This document shows, in pieces, positions 24,564 through 38,937 of a stretch of DNA of 64,000 nt. This stretch comes from Agelaius tricolor. Its lineage: Eukaryota > Chordata > Aves > Passeriformes > Icteridae. The stretch lies in assembly GCA_023055355.1 (NCBI GenBank), contig JALJCS010000001.1:95217381-95281380 (forward strand). The letters are read 5' to 3'. The notes under the pieces are model-generated. The model saw nothing but the letters and a program-made list of their open reading frames with translations, had not been told where the DNA came from and did no database searches. Numbering within the stretch: the first letter of the stretch is position 1; each line of letters starts with the position of its first letter. A program made the translations under genes and the position numbers.

Positions 24564-24945
24564 CTGAAGGTCTAAAACATCCCTCCTGTGAAGAAAGGCT
24601 GAGACAGTTGGGGGTGTTCAGAATAAAGAAGAGAGGGCTCCAGAAAAGGCCTTATTGTGGCCTTTCCATAAATGAAGGAAGCCTATAAGATGGAGAGAGA
24701 CTTTCTGTCAAGGACCCTAGTAACAGGATAAGGGACAACAGTTTTAAACTGAAAAAAGATAGATTTAGACTGGATGTAAAAAAGAAATTCTTTGCAATGA
24801 GGTTTGCCTGAAGAAGCTGTGAATGCCCCATCCCTGGAAACCTTCATGGTCATGTTGAATGGAACTTTGAACAACCTAGTGGGGAGTAAGACTTGATCTC
24901 TTTAAAGGTCCTTTCCAACTCAAACCATTCTGCAACTCTAAAATA
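24564..24945 (+). repeat. CR1 LINE 3' fragment, about 380 bases
   Basis: Runs from CCTCCTGTGAAGAAAGGCTG through AGACTGGATGTAAAAAAGAA and GATGCCCC-like text (GAATGCCCCATCCCTGGAAA) to CCTTTCCAACTCAAACCATT and CTGCAACTCT. This is the order of the CR1 3' end in forward orientation. It is the longest younger copy in the window on the plus strand. The last repeats are degraded (CATTCTGCAACTCT), which suggests moderate age. It lies in MYO6 intron 1, antisense to the gene. Confidence 0.9.
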
Positions 24946-26705
24946 ACCTTTAATTCTTGTACTGTTCACAAATAGTTTGTATTTTCACAGAAGGCTGAGT
25001 ACTGTAAAGGCTTGGCATCTGACCAGCAGCAAACCAGACAAAATCTGCTATTAGCACTGACAGGATCTTGGCAGCAGGGAAACTGCAGGCCATAACAACT
25101 TCCACATTAGCCACATCCTGACCACAGCTCAACTCTTTCATTTTTTGGCAAGACACTGCTCTCTGCAAGGTTTGAGAAAGTTCTAGGCTTCCCTAAACCT
25201 TGGTACAGGGTCATGCAGATTACAGACTCTGGACTAATCTTTGCACAGATTTTGCCACAGCCAAAGACAAAAAGCTTGTTTTTCTTACTACTGATTCAGT
25301 ATCTCAAATGGACTGATGCAGCTCCCATAGCTCAAATACTTTTATGAACTATGAATTACAGGAAATCCAGCTCAAGAACATCACACTCACTTCTTTTTCA
25401 GAAGATTGAGATCAAAGTCCAACTGCATTTAATCAACTGATTTTAATCTCAAATAGTTTACCTGAATGTTACTGCCCATCCCCATCACATATAAAATGTT
25501 ATTTATTAATTTAACATGCATGCTGCAAGAAAGTGCATCCCTGCTAACGATTCTGTTAAAGTCAACAATGAGTAAAAATTACCAACCAGCAACACCACAA
25601 AAATGGTTATAAATTTTCTGCCCAGGCTTAGCCAAATGCATATTTTAGAAAAATCCTGGGATAGCTTTAAGGTTTTCAATAGCAGATGTCGTCATACAGG
25701 CAACAGAGCAAACACTCTCTCTGCACAGGCAAGAGAAGAGAACCACCCCTGGGGCTGGGAACAGGCACACGCAGTCTCAATACATCTGATATGAAAGTAA
25801 ACCAAAAACAATTTATGCAGAATCACAGCTCCCAGGACCAGCCCTTAAGCATAATTACAAATTCTATACAGAAGCTCATGCAGAGGACAAACCACCACAG
25901 TCACATGCTAAGATCAGCCTATTTATTTTGGCAAAGAAGCAAGAAGTGGAGTTAAGGAAAGCTTTTAGTCAGGTTGTAAATTCAGACACAAAATGCAGCT
26001 CAGGTGTTTTTAAATTCAAAACTTCCTGAACAATTATAGCTGGGAGAATGAGCACGGTCATGCTGCCACTGCTATTTCCCAATTGGGGTCAGCAGCTCAA
26101 AGCATTTATTCGTGGCACTTGAGCCTTCATTTCAGATCATACAAAATATTTCATACAAAAAATGAATCTCCAGAGGCTAGGGAAACTCATCTAAGAAATA
26201 AAATCAGGTCGCCAATTCCTACCCATGCAGTCTTCATTTAATTCAGCTGCAATGGTTTCAATCTAGATGTTCAAGAACTGTCAATCCAGTGATAATCTGA
26301 TGGTTAAGACATTTTTAAGGAAATAGTCGATCTAAGATCAGACAACAGAGTGAAACTCTGCTAAATAAAAATATATGGCAATTATCATGGGCACTTTTTT
26401 CTTTTTCAATTACACAGATATTTAGCTTCAATTTTATTTTCCTCTCTTATCAAATATTCAATAATTTAACATTGTGGTGGGATAAGGAGCATATAACAAT
26501 AATTTTCACCTCAGGAACAAAATGATAAATGAAAACACCTATATAATTTTCAACTCTAAGTAACACACTTCCTTCATTTTGTTGCTTTTTAGTCCTTCCC
26601 ACAATATTTTGAATTAAACTGAACACACTGTAGGACAAACAAAATATTATGTATTCATAATCGAAGACATCTTATAGAAGATTTGAATGGTCAATTCAAG
26701 ATATT

Positions 26706-26760
26706 TCTGGTTTGGTTTTGGTTTTGTTTTTTTTTCTTTTTTCTTTTTTCTTTCTTTTTT
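26706..26760. repeat. polypyrimidine (T-rich) tract
   Basis: About 55 bases made almost only of T with some C and early GG pairs on the plus strand. On the MYO6 sense strand it is A-rich. No wider repeat family was recognised. Confidence 0.85.
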
Positions 26761-28420
26761 ACTAATTGTAAAGATTTTAAGCCCATACTCTGCACCCTGT
26801 GGAGGGTTTTACTAGTTCTAGTTTGTAACATGCAGCTCTAGTCTGGTCTCCCTGACTGAATATGAATTCACAGCTGCAGACTATCAGGTGTTTTTCTAAG
26901 GAGCATCTTCCAGGTTGGTTTCATCCAAATAGGATGCAGTTTGGTGCCTGGGCTTGCAGTGCCATAAATGCAGACAACTAGGAGGTTCAGTACCCTGGTA
27001 AACTCCTAAGATGAACTAAAACACTAATGGAGACACAACTCTACTCATTCTTTATCCAGCTGCTGATGGTTACCAGCATGAGAAAGACTCTTGCTCTAAT
27101 ATAGTGACAAACCAGCTTACAGTACTTTCCCCCCCTTTTTATCTGCACTTCAACTTTATTGCCTTTTTTATCTAGGCTTTATTCTTTAATACCAGGCATG
27201 AGTGATCATATAACATCTAGCTACCAATCACACATCATCACTTAACCAGAAAAAACAGCCTTAAACAAAGATAGTTGTTTTAAGTAACATAAACTAAGTT
27301 TTTCTTCTTTCTTTCCTCCACATGGACAGACTATTGCTACTACAACACAAAAATTTTGCCTTAGACCTCCAATGTTCAACACTTTAAATTTATGCTTCTT
27401 GGAGTTCAAACACCAGCTAAGCATAAGTTCCACCCTTTAGAGCTTATATAATTGTAGTGATCTCACCCTCTAAACACAAAGTATGATTAACATTATCTTT
27501 AGATCCACCTCGATTGACCCAAGATGCTTTGGCAGTGCCCGTCCTGTGAGCCCCCAGCAGGCAGCTCTCCCCAGCCCACCCAGGGACACTGCACCCCAAG
27601 TGCCTGTCAAGCAGCCCTCACCCCGGCTGTGGAAGGACACATGGAGATACTGTTGTCTAATCAAACAGGTCGCAAATTAAAACATTACTTGCATGCTCAG
27701 CTGGTAACTCACCACTGGCTCCCCATCAGATGATGCTGTGGACTGGAAATGTGGAAGCAACAGCAACAGGAATGTAAGTAAGTCCTGTTCCTGCAGGTTT
27801 CGACATAATCCTGTTCAGCAGTCCAAACAAAGGCTTGTACTTACTCAGCCTACAAATAACTTTTATCAGCGTGTTTTGTCTAAAACTGGGCTATAGATCC
27901 CTCTCTCTGGTAACTAATCTTACTGCTGCTTGTCAGACAGGAGAAATTTGAATTAGGGCTTTAAGTCAAAAGCACAGCTAGCATTTGCAATTGCGCAGAC
28001 CTAACCATGTATCAAAATTTCTGTTCCTGTTCCAACATCACATTATAAAAAGTAAACTTTTATTTGATTTACAGACAATGTATAAAACACAAATCCAAAT
28101 TGTTTCAAAACCACACTGAAAGATACTATTAAAAATACTCTCAAGGGGAGTGCAAAAGGCTCACACGCAGAAGCTTAGTAGTTCCCAACTACAAGACTGG
28201 AGCAATGTTAACTCTTCCCCACAAAACCACAGATACCACCACCAAAAAAACCCAAGTAGAGCTCTCTCATCCCTCTGCCAGGACAAGAGGTACCCAGGAC
28301 ATGAGTCACATTTCCCATTTCTTGGTGTCCTTCTTCCCAACAGAGGCAATACAAGTCCCAGCAACAACAGAAAAATATCTCTGAGAACATGTATGATCTG
28401 TACTTCTAAGCAATTCTTTA

Positions 28421-28600
28421 CCAAGAGGGTGGGGAGGTGCTGAAACAGGTTGCCCAGAGAACTTGTGGATGCCCCATCCTGAAAGTGTGGCTTTGAGCAA
28501 CCTGGTCTAGTGAAACGTGTCCCTGCCCATGGCAGGGCGGTTGGAACTAGATGAGCTTTACGGTTCCATCCAACCCAAACCATTCTATGATTCTGTATTA
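28421..28600 (+). repeat. CR1 LINE 3' fragment
   Basis: Contains GAAACAGGTTGCCCAGAGAA, TTGTGGATGCCCCATCCTG, GAGCAACCTGGTCTAGTG, TGGAACTAGATGAGC and the tail CCATTCTATGATTCTGT. The match to the CR1 3' end is clear. A 178-codon minus-strand frame (28161-28697) runs through this copy and is therefore not treated as a gene. Confidence 0.92.
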
Positions 28601-31600
28601 AAAATAAACAAAGTCTACATGAACTTTGAATTACAGGTAGACTCAAGGAGCATACAGTCCTTTTGTAGACATAAAAGTTTCCCTTTGTTAAAAGCAAAAT
28701 ATTTGATACAACAATACAGTCATATCCACAATGTTAAGCATATTTTCACAATTCAGGTTTAAAACTAAGACCTTCCCAAACCCAATGGTTTTTTCCATAG
28801 CTCAGAAAATTTTGTTCAGCAAGTGTTCTTATCTTCCCAACTGATATTACCTACAACATTTAATAAAAAAAATAAAATAAGTCTAAAATACATACAAGCA
28901 TCACCTGAATTATTTGGACACAAACTGACTTCAGATATTCAAGGCCAATCTAGAAAAATCATTACTTTGATCATCAGAAAATAAATACAAATCTTTTAAC
29001 ATTTCAAAAAGAAAAAAATGTACATATAGTATTTGCCTAACAACTGTATTCTTTGTTCTTGTGTTTATGCAACATAAAGGGAAAAAAGGAAAATGTAACA
29101 GAACCTCCATTAGCAAACTTTCTGGAACTTACTACCAAAGATTCCTTGATCTATTTCATGTCAAGGAAATGTCAGGGTTCACTTTTATTTTGTTTCTCAA
29201 CTGTTAAAGTAGGGCACTTTTTGTGGATCACAGAGATATGGCCCATATAAAATTCAGGATCTAAATAACACTCCTCTAGAACAGTTAAAAATAACTGCTG
29301 GTTTGGGAGCCCCTGAAGAGAAGATTAAGAAAAAGTAATATTTCAAAGACTTTTAAATTTAAAAGTTCCCACACTTTAAATTTATGACTGAAATTCAGCA
29401 GAATGGTGCTCAGCAGAAATTTCAGGGGGTTCAAAAATCAAAAAGATTAAATTATTTTTTTAATTAGCAAAACTGACATCACAGGTTCAAACCATGTCTC
29501 AGCTACATGCCTACATATACCACAGGCTGTTAATACACTCAATATCAAAACTATCAAGAAAAGTAATCAAATGGATTTGCCTATATGAGTGAGGAGGACT
29601 AGAAAGCATGAAACAGACACTTCCACTCAGTACTTTTATCTAATTTATGTTCTTGAAGAAATTTCTAATTTTCTCAACACTATTTCCAAGAAACAGGCAA
29701 TTTAATGCAATCTGCTATAAATCATTAGGATTCACCCAGGTAAATCAAGAAGAAAACCGAAACTTAATTAGATCATTTCAGATCAGTTGCTATGAAATCC
29801 AAGGGTTTTGTTATTTGGTACATTTAAACCTATTATCCAGTTAATCAATTAGAGAAGAGGATAACGTGAAATAGTTCTTAAGCATGCTTCAAAGATATTT
29901 AAATCTTCTTATATTTTTCTTTTAATTCTAACACCTTCTGTGATCAAAAGCAGGATGTTTAAAGCCTTCCTCCAATTCTAGAACAATCTAAATCAATAGT
30001 TTCAAAATCCTTCCCACTGAAAATACATTATTACTAATTTCTAACCTCAAAGACACATCCCTTTGTTCTTACAAGGTTAAGGCAAGACATCTCCTTGCAC
30101 AACTTTCCTCTAAATGCTCAGTACCAGCCACACAAAAATTCCATCTGGTTTTAAACAACTCTTTGCCAAATAAAAAAAGGTAAGGGTCATGTAATGACAG
30201 GTTAAGTACATGTAATATTTACATGGAAAACAAGCTACAGAATACTTCAATCTAGCAGAAAAAGCTGTAATACACAGCCAGTGGAAACAGAGACCACAGA
30301 GACTAGAAACAGAACTATTTTAAACGCAATTTTGAAAATCATTTGAAGAATTACTTTTAACCACTAACACAGATTTTAAATTAAGACTAATTTTTTTTCT
30401 TTCTAGTTTAATATTTCTCTATCTGATTTACAAGTTGTCACACCTAGTCTGCAAAGCAACTTCTTTGGGTTTTTTTCAGTACACACACAGACACAGCCAA
30501 AGGTAAGCACTAATGCCTTCTGACAAAAACACTTGAGAACCAGCCAGATTCCTGGCTGGTTTCAGCATTTACAGATCTTCCATGGACTCAGAAATGCCAG
30601 TGATGTCAATCAAAAAGCCTAGAAAACAGTTCAAAAAGTCACATGCATAGTCCTCAGGTTAAAAACATTTAATTGACATCTTCCTGATTACAAGCAAGAC
30701 CCTCACCCTGCTGATTACAAAATAGCAAAACACAAAACAGTCCCTGATTTTTTTCATGGAAAACTAATATATAACTAGTTTCTAAAAGATGAGGAATACA
30801 ATGCAGAAGAGACTGTACTGCTATTGAAGAAAAGACTGTGAGGTCATGCAAAACTTATCATCAGTGGATAACAAGACAACCTGTTGCTCCCCTTCTCAAG
30901 GCTTTACAAAGCATCCTCTTCAGCTTCCTGGACCTGTAGTCTACAGTGCAGCAAGCCAAGTTCACTCAAGCATTCTATTTACAACTCCAATCTGGAAGTT
31001 TTCAGCACTTCCTATATTCCAGCAAATATATTTCTTTATTTCAGACAGATTTTTTTCCCATATATTTTCTTTCACCCAAAATTTGAGCTCCATGGGAGCT
31101 TAAGCTACAGTGATCAGGAATTCAACACAAAAGTTAGATATTATTAATTCAAATTCCTCCTTGCGAATAGAAATGTTTCAAATCTGCTTTCATGATGGAT
31201 ATTTCTTCACACAGTTGAATGACCTGAGTGCCACCTTGGACGAGCAGAGGGGAGCTAACAGTAATTTACCCATGGATTTCCTGTAGTTCCTTTCTAGAGT
31301 AAAAAGTCCTCCTTGGGGATGAGTTTTTGGGTTTGAATCATTCATGGGAACTAAAAAACTAAAAGCTTTTAAGTACAGTTGTTTCACATTATCATATGAT
31401 TAGAGATCTTCTAAGGTCATCTTAGAAAAATTCCAAACAGTGTAAAAGAAACAATTGTGTAGAATGTAAGTACAATGAAGATCCTGGAGGATTATTACAA
31501 GTCAGGCGCTTCCTCAGGAACCCAGAAAGCTCCAGTTCCTCGTGTGCTGAGACAGCAACAATCACATGGGGTTCAGCCTCTTCCCAGAGACCTACATGAA

Positions 31601-32979
31601 GTCTTGAGGCAAGAACTCAAGAACAACTGAATTCAAAAAGAGTAAAATGTAGTACAGAACAGCCCAATGATACAACTTTCAACCCACTGAACTAAAGAAA
31701 AAGCCAAAACAAAACACAACCAACCAACAGACCTATTTTGCAGAATGCATCAACATATGAATCACACCACTTAATGGAGACTCCACCTCTCCTTACAGAG
31801 AGTCCTGTTCCACCCTCCACAACAGCATACCTGTCTTCAATTACAGGGAGGTATGTGCTTCCTTTTATTGACTGAAGGACACAAAGTCTGAAGAATTCTC
31901 TTATTATTTCTATTAGTAAATAAAAACCATAATAAAAACTATTTCTATTAATAAATAAAAAAACGATACAAACCATTGCATTTTGATATCAATGTTCTGT
32001 TCAGAGGAATTTCACAGCTCCCAGAGTTTCTGCTTTACTTGGGTGATTAATGAAAAGAACTTGCTGGCTATTACGGCTTACTCTAATTAAAAAAAAAAAA
32101 ATGCATGCCTCTTGAATAACTCCAATAACTTGGGAACAATAAAGGAAACAAGATTAATCGAATGCCTTCTCAAATGCCTGCATGTCCAGTTTCTATGCTG
32201 CCTTCAGACACAAGGGTGAAACATGCTGGCTAAATTTCCAGTGTTATGACCTGTGAAGAATACAAATCTAAATTTCCTAAAATAAAAATATCACTGCGTG
32301 TCTGTTAAGAAAAAATAAACTTTTTTTAGAAGTGACAAGTTAGCAAAAGTTGCTGACATTCAATTACAAGAGAGAAACACAATTATATTTCAAAGGCTAT
32401 TAAAAAAGCATTTGCTTTCTCAGCTTCCCTCTATAAAACTCATTCAAGTTTTACTGGCTGCTGTAGTTTACCTAATTTCTCCACGCATTCAGCAGCCTGT
32501 GCTGTGGGATGATCCTCCTTTGATACAGAAGCTTTTGACAGAATTCTGGGAACGTGTCCAGCATAACAGAAATAACAGCATAGGAAACCCTAATACACCA
32601 GGTGTGGCTTCAGAGATGAAGGCTGAGGCACCCAGGAAGTGCTCTAATAACTACAGCAGCCTTCCTGTAAGCTTTTACCACCGAAGGTCTCTTGAACTAG
32701 ATTTATGCTGAAAAGCATCAGGGAGGTATAGGACACACAACTGATTTTTTTGCCTGACCTGCTCTTCTATTGTAGCAGTGGAATAAAAGATAGGCTTTGA
32801 TTGTGGTGAATGATTTTCATCTTTGATACTTGGCTTCTCCCCTTTCTCTAGGTATCCCTTAGTTTATCTTTTCTCCCAGCCTCAAAATGCCTTTAAAAAG
32901 TTTCTTTCTAGAAATTAAAAAGGTAAAGAGTTAAAACTGCAATCTAAAAAACTCCCTGCAATGTTCTGGACTGCTTTTT

Positions 32980-33270
32980 GTTTTGGGGAACACAAGAGGC
33001 CCGCAGCTGCCCATTTTGCCAGTGGAGCTGTGCTCATCCTGCCCTGTGCTGAGCCTCTGAGCCCAGCCAGCAAGGCTCTGCCTGGAAGGTCAATCACATC
33101 TGCTCAGCCTGCCCTGTCCAGCATGCACCCAGCTCAGCAGCCACTGCTCCAGATCATGCTTTCCCATGTGGCTGCTTCTGCCCACACCACCCTGCTCAAC
33201 ACCAGCATTCATCATTTTGGATGTCCCCTTGTCGAGCCCTTCTGCTCTGTACTGCCTCCTCCTTATACAT
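32980..33270. other. GC-richer block in MYO6 intron 1, origin not recognised
   Basis: About 290 bases clearly richer in GC than the intron around it. A 107-codon plus-strand frame (32961-33284) covers it, but the peptide shows no domain and its composition (Ser, Pro, Ala, His) follows base composition. The block could be an old repeat or a retrocopy fragment. I see no target-site duplication or poly-A tail that would decide. Confidence 0.4.
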
Positions 33271-36200
33271 TAAACTGCACCTAAAATTAGCCTGAAAAAC
33301 AGATCTTCAGCTCAAAGCAACAGCATTCTCCCCACTTCCATTTTTTCAAAACAGGAAGACTGACTGCTACTTTGATCCAGGAATGTAGTGAATCCACATT
33401 AGGATTCACTCAGGAGGTAAAAGTCATAGGGCTTTCTTTGTGAGGGTGCTCTTGGCACAGTGACAAGGGGTTTTGCTGACCAGAACAAGCTCAGCATGTT
33501 ATCATCTGGTGCAAGGACCACTGTGAAAAGCCAAAGGAGTCCCCAGCAGAGCAGCAGTTCACAATAGCCTGCAACAACACAAAGTATTCCTTCCTGCTGA
33601 CTCGCATGGAGAGCCAGCACGTTCTACTGCAGGGCTTCCCAGGCAGTGCTGGGCACACATGAGCAAAGCTTGCCATGACAGGAATGTTGCCTGCAGCAAA
33701 TGTGTCCTCCACATCACTCTCCAAACCTCAGCCTGATGAGCAGGGTTAACTGTAGGTTGACAGCTCTCAAGTAATTACAGCCATTCCCAATCCAGTGCTA
33801 ACTGGTATGACATTGGTCATTCTCCACTAGGGAAGGCAGAAAACAAAGAAGAAAACCCAGATTTTGATTAAACTCTCTTCCCAATCTTTAAATTCTGCTT
33901 CTACCAGATGTTCTGCCCTGCATCTCTCCACTACCCTTTTGACTAGACACCAAGCCTGGCTGATAAGTAAAGCAAAAGCCAGCATCTCTTTCATCCTCAG
34001 AAAACCACAGTGATGCAGCCAGTTTTACTTGCTCGATTGTACAAACTCCATTTGCAATCTGATTTGGTATAGGCAGTTGACAAAGAGCCTGCAAAGCTGC
34101 ATGCTCATCTGTAGGATTGACGCCATGCAAATCCTTCCCACTGCCAGCAAGTTGTGAAACACAAAAGGCAGGATATCCTGGAAGTAGTGTAACATAAATG
34201 AAAAAAAAAAAGGCATGTGTCCTGGGAATAACTTACATAGAGATTCTTTAGGGGCAGAAGCTGATCTTGAAAAAGGAAGTCTGATGCAGAGGGAGACACA
34301 TTGTGAAGCCGTCAACAAATATCAGCACATGAAGCACCAGCAAGGATCCAGATGGCACCAGCGTGATCCAGGCAGATGAATGACAGACAAGACACGATGT
34401 AACCCAGGAAGCCAATCCTGGGTGACATGCTAACAACATCCACTGCAGCATTCATTATGTTCTACACTCTGCTGAACTCCAAATGAATGCTATCACATGC
34501 ATCTGGGTCAAAATTTGACTGCCATTACATTCAACAGTGCAAAGAGGTGATATCAACTATCACTGAACCAAGGTCTGCATCCCATTACTTGCTATAGCCT
34601 GCAGCACCCAAGCTCCACACCATGCCATTCCTGTCCCAGCTGGGTGGAAGCCCTTGGAAGATAGCCTGGTACCTGAAAATGGGGAAATTCTCCTCAGCTA
34701 AGGGAAGACTTTTAAAACCCTTCATTCTCCTCCCACATTTTTTTCTGGTTAGTATTTAAACAGACGCACAGACTTTGACAACAGTATAATAATAGCGAAG
34801 GCACAATAGTTTTCTTTTACTTCCCTACGTATTAGTACAAGCTTTTAGCTCATATTAGAAAAACAGCATAGTCCAAACATTTGCAGGAGATGCTTGAGGG
34901 AAGTGATTTGTTAGAAAAAAGGAAAAGAAAATCCTTGTTTTTCAATGGTAGTAACTTGAAGTCTGCTAAAACACAAGCTTCAAAAATAAACAGCACCCTC
35001 ACCAATCAGCAAACTTTGTTCAAATGTTTGCTAATATTACTAGGCTAATTTTTCACTACATAAGATGGCTATTACTTCACATTCAACTCAGTGTTTACAT
35101 GTGTTCAAGTTACACAGCTTTTCCTTACACAAAGGCCTGAAACAAAATAAAATTAAACACTTGGGAAGAAAGTCCTCATAGTTTCTCATACTTGAAGATG
35201 TGCCTGCTTCATTGTCAGACTGGAGATTACTTGTTAGAGTTTTGTGGGTTTGCTTGCCTATAAAATGTTCCACACAAAATTAGGCCACGAATTTAAAATT
35301 AAGCAGCTGATCAAACTGAACAAAACAACGCTACAGCAGCCTCATGCACAGCTGCATCTTGCCCATTCAAATTTCCCCTTTAAGTATGTACAGTGGAGGA
35401 AGTAACAGCTCCATTTGAGAAGGCTCCTGTCTTACCTGGTCCCCTAAAAACTACTTGAACATTTCCAACAAGATGACCAATGGAAACGAGAGGCTGCTAG
35501 AGAGAACATGCTGAGTCCTAGAAAAACATAAGCCAATTAGCTTTCATTAATTACCACTAACCACACCTTAGCACACCTTCAGATGTCACTCCAAAAACTT
35601 TACCTGTCTTGGGGTGAAATACTTAGCCCAAATTGCAAGGTCTCGTGGTCTTACACCCACAGCAGGCACACCCAGGGTCAGTGCCTGGACATGTACAGGG
35701 CTCAGGCAGCACCTTAGGTTTGATGAGGGAAACATGGCTTCAAATCCTGCCCTGCCCCAGGTGGGAAGGGCAGCCCCCAGTGCTAACCTGTTTTGCACAA
35801 AAGCAGTCATTTTTCTTCTACTACAGTCTTGCTGGGGTCCCTTTGGTTCTCTCAGGTCCTCAGAGTTTCCCACCTTGGCATCACCCTTCAGAGCCTTCAT
35901 GTATTTCTTAGGAAGGAGCTCACCTCAAAATACTCCTCCTCTTCCCAGTAGTTTCCCGTTCCCCTGCTTCCACCTCCTCCCTTGGGCTAAAGCAGCAGTC
36001 ACTCAGTAAACATGCCAGTGACATGAAGTGCCTTTTGTCTGCCCTCTTCTCTCCCAAAGGGATTTGTAAAGAGACCAGGATTAATACTAAAACAACTCAT
36101 GTCAAACAGCTGTTAGGCTTTTTTTTTTAAACCATATAAATTTCTACTTCCGTCCTATGTACTCAAGCAGTCAGTACTTATTACTCACTCAAAATCCCAA

Positions 36201-37794
36201 GCCTTTATTAAGCAAAAACAAACAAACAAAATATCAGGAAATACTATAACTGCATCTTTTTAAGGCATAAAAAAAAAAAACAACAAACCAAACTCTTTCT
36301 AAAGAGATCAGTAACTGATCCCAGACTGTAACAGAAGCTCCAAAGGGCAATTTAAAAAAGCAGAAAGTCTATGAATTAACTTTATAAATTATAACCCTTG
36401 CCAGGCTGACTGCTATGTGAACAGACACAGAACTCTGTGGCAACAGAAACAAAGAAGCTAAACTCCAACAGCTGCTAAAATAAACTCTTTTTAGTTCTAA
36501 GTTAAAAGAAATCTGATGTAATATTTCACAAAAATACATACATGTATTCAAAACTGGGAAAAGCTGCAAGGATTTAAACTGAAATAATAATCTGTAAGAG
36601 TATATGGTCAACACATTATTTATGTTTGTCATTGCTGCTTTGGTGTTGAATAGATATAATTTAGCACATAACCCAGAAATAGCCATAGCATCAGATGTCA
36701 TATCATCAAAAGACTGCACTTTCATTGATAATAGGAAAGATTCCTGCAGCCACAAGAAAAGCAGCTACTTAGACCACTGAACAGTAAAAAAGCATGTTCT
36801 GTGGGTGTTGACCTTTTGAGCAAGACATGACTTGTACAGCATGATAAAAGGCTAAGAAACTTCATGGCTAACATTCCTCTGCCTGGGTTAGTAAGAAATA
36901 ATCTTTTTCCTTTGAAAGGATGTAGAACTTTACAGCAAAACATAAGATCTAAAATTTGTTTCAGATTACCATCAGAATATGACATAAAAGGTACTTCAAA
37001 AAACATCCTTCCCCTAAACAAAGCTTAAAATTTGTTTTTGCATAAATGATCTAAAAAATACTAAGGTGTAAGACTTTTTCAAAACTCCATAGTGCATGTC
37101 CAAACACCCAAAGAGAAAAAATTTTAATAGAGGACATTCATGCAGTGAACAAAACACTATCTCAAGGTCCAAATAATCTGAGATTAAGTGTCTGACCATA
37201 CTAATTTCAGGTGTTTGAGAAGATGCAAGAGTACTGTAATGGGATGACAACTGAAGACAGAGATCATCCCACCATCTGCAAAACTGCATGGGTGCAGAAG
37301 AAACAGGAGTGCTTTGTTCCCAACAACCCCAATTCAACACAATTATGACAGCCCACCTCTCCTGTTTCCCAAGAACTTTGAAATTTGAAGCAATGCTGTT
37401 AACCACAGCCAAAAGAAGATCAGCTAATAAAATCTGTAAAAACCATTAGAGGCACTATTTTGGAAAAAAAACAGAAGAGGAGGATTGACAGGCCCAGCAG
37501 TGCACTCATTGAAAAGCAAACCAACAAGTATGAGAGGAGAAACAGCATCATTCCTGGCATGTCCACATAAGTAACACCCCTTGCTGTACAGCAGAGATAG
37601 AAGCCACTGCAGAATGCCATTTGTGTACACAAGCACCTGCCATAAAGGCTGCCTGCATGAACACTGCCAAGGCTTTAAAGCAATCAGCAAACACTGAAAA
37701 AATAACTCCCTAGGATCCTAGAAAATGAGACAAAGATTTAGATCACCAGTTTTCCTATCTTTGTAAAGGATCCCAGGTAACAAAAAGTGAAAAA

Positions 37795-37857
37795 CCAAAA
37801 CAAAACAAAACAAAACAAAAAAAACCAAAACAACAAAAAAAAAAGGCAAAAAAATTA
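37795..37857. repeat. A-rich CAAAA-type low-complexity tract
   Basis: Four to five CAAAA units followed by longer A runs with scattered C and G. This could be an expanded poly-A tail, but no retroelement body was recognised next to it. Confidence 0.9.
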
Positions 37858-38036
37858 CCACCCCCAAAACCACAAAATAAACTCATTCTCACCCCTAAAA
37901 CATGCACTAAACCTAAGTTTTTTTATCTTTGCACAGTAATAAAAGTCCCTATTATCCTACGGCCCTTTGAAGTCCATGATCTTTTACAATCCTCTCCCAT
38001 CCTACTCTATGACTCTGTCCTTGTATGTGACTCTGC

Positions 38037-38106
38037 CTGGGTGTCCCTGCCCACAGCAGGGTGTTGGAACTAGATCATATTTAGGTCCTGATTCTATGAT
38101 TCTATT
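38037..38106 (+). repeat. short CR1 LINE 3' fragment
   Basis: Carries GGTGTCCCTGCCCACAGCAG, GTTGGAACTAGATCAT and the tail GATTCTATGATTCTATT. Only about 70 bases remain, so this copy is heavily 5'-truncated. Confidence 0.85.
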
Positions 38107-38298
38107 AAATTTCCCCACTAATACTCTTTATGCCCCTACTTCTGTTTGCAAAGGCCTCTGGAGGCATTTGTTTAACTTTTGTTAGAGGCAATGCAGGTTA
38201 CACAGGTCTGAGACTGCAAAATAGGTTGTGGCTTCCTGAGAGAGGGTGAGCTGAACGACAGTGACTTATCACACCTCGTCTGCCTCCCCTCCTCTCTG

Positions 38299-38937
38299 AT
38301 GCTCTGCCTCTGCAGAGAGAAATGGAAATATGGATATGGATTTTCACGATATGGAAAAGAGAAAGGTGATGGGATTTGTTGCTTTCTGCAGAGCCAGTCA
38401 TTTGCACTGGGGTGTGAAGGAGCCCATAACCATCCACCCAACACTGCTGGGAAGGGCAAGAAGATGCAGCCATTTCTCCTTTCAGGGTCCAGCAGTCAAT
38501 TACCTCAGCCCAACTGCTTACAAAACTGCAACCCAACAGAATTGTTAAAATTGAAGTCATCAAAAACGCTTGTCAGATTCTTCATTCCTGAATGCTCTGC
38601 TGCCTGTCCTGGAAACTTTGCAGTACATAAGCAAGGCCAACATCACAAAAGCTTACTGCACATGGCTAAACCTGAACTGGATGAGCAGCTACAGAGCATC
38701 CTCCCCCAAAACTCTCCAATGGCTCCCCTCAAACAAGCAGAGTGCCACGATAAGCAGGTTTGGTGTGCCTGCACACAGCGCTCACCCCGACAAGGCAAAA
38801 GGACACATAACAACACTGTCTCTCTTTGGCACAGAGGACTTGGTGAAAGAGTTTTATTGCTGTCAATCCCCTCACTAGAGAGCAGCTGTGATGGACTGAA
38901 CTTGAAGAAATCAGGAAAGAGCAAAGCACAGGTGTGA
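38299..38937 (+). other. 212-codon open frame in MYO6 intron 1, coding status doubtful
   Basis: An ATG-started open frame of 212 codons on the plus strand, opposite MYO6. It starts MLCLCREKWKYGYG and ends KKSGKSKAQV. No domain, signal peptide or membrane segment stands out, and Cys, Ser, Gln and Lys are spread in a random-looking way. Overlapping minus-strand frames (up to 134 codons at 38643-39047) are also open, which points to a local lack of stop codons rather than selection. It is longer than I would expect by chance in this composition, so I list it, but I do not call it a gene. Confidence 0.15.

Noticed and set aside
28161..28697. 178-codon minus-strand frame
   Set aside because: It runs antisense through a CR1 3' end (28421-28600), and the remaining part shows no domain.
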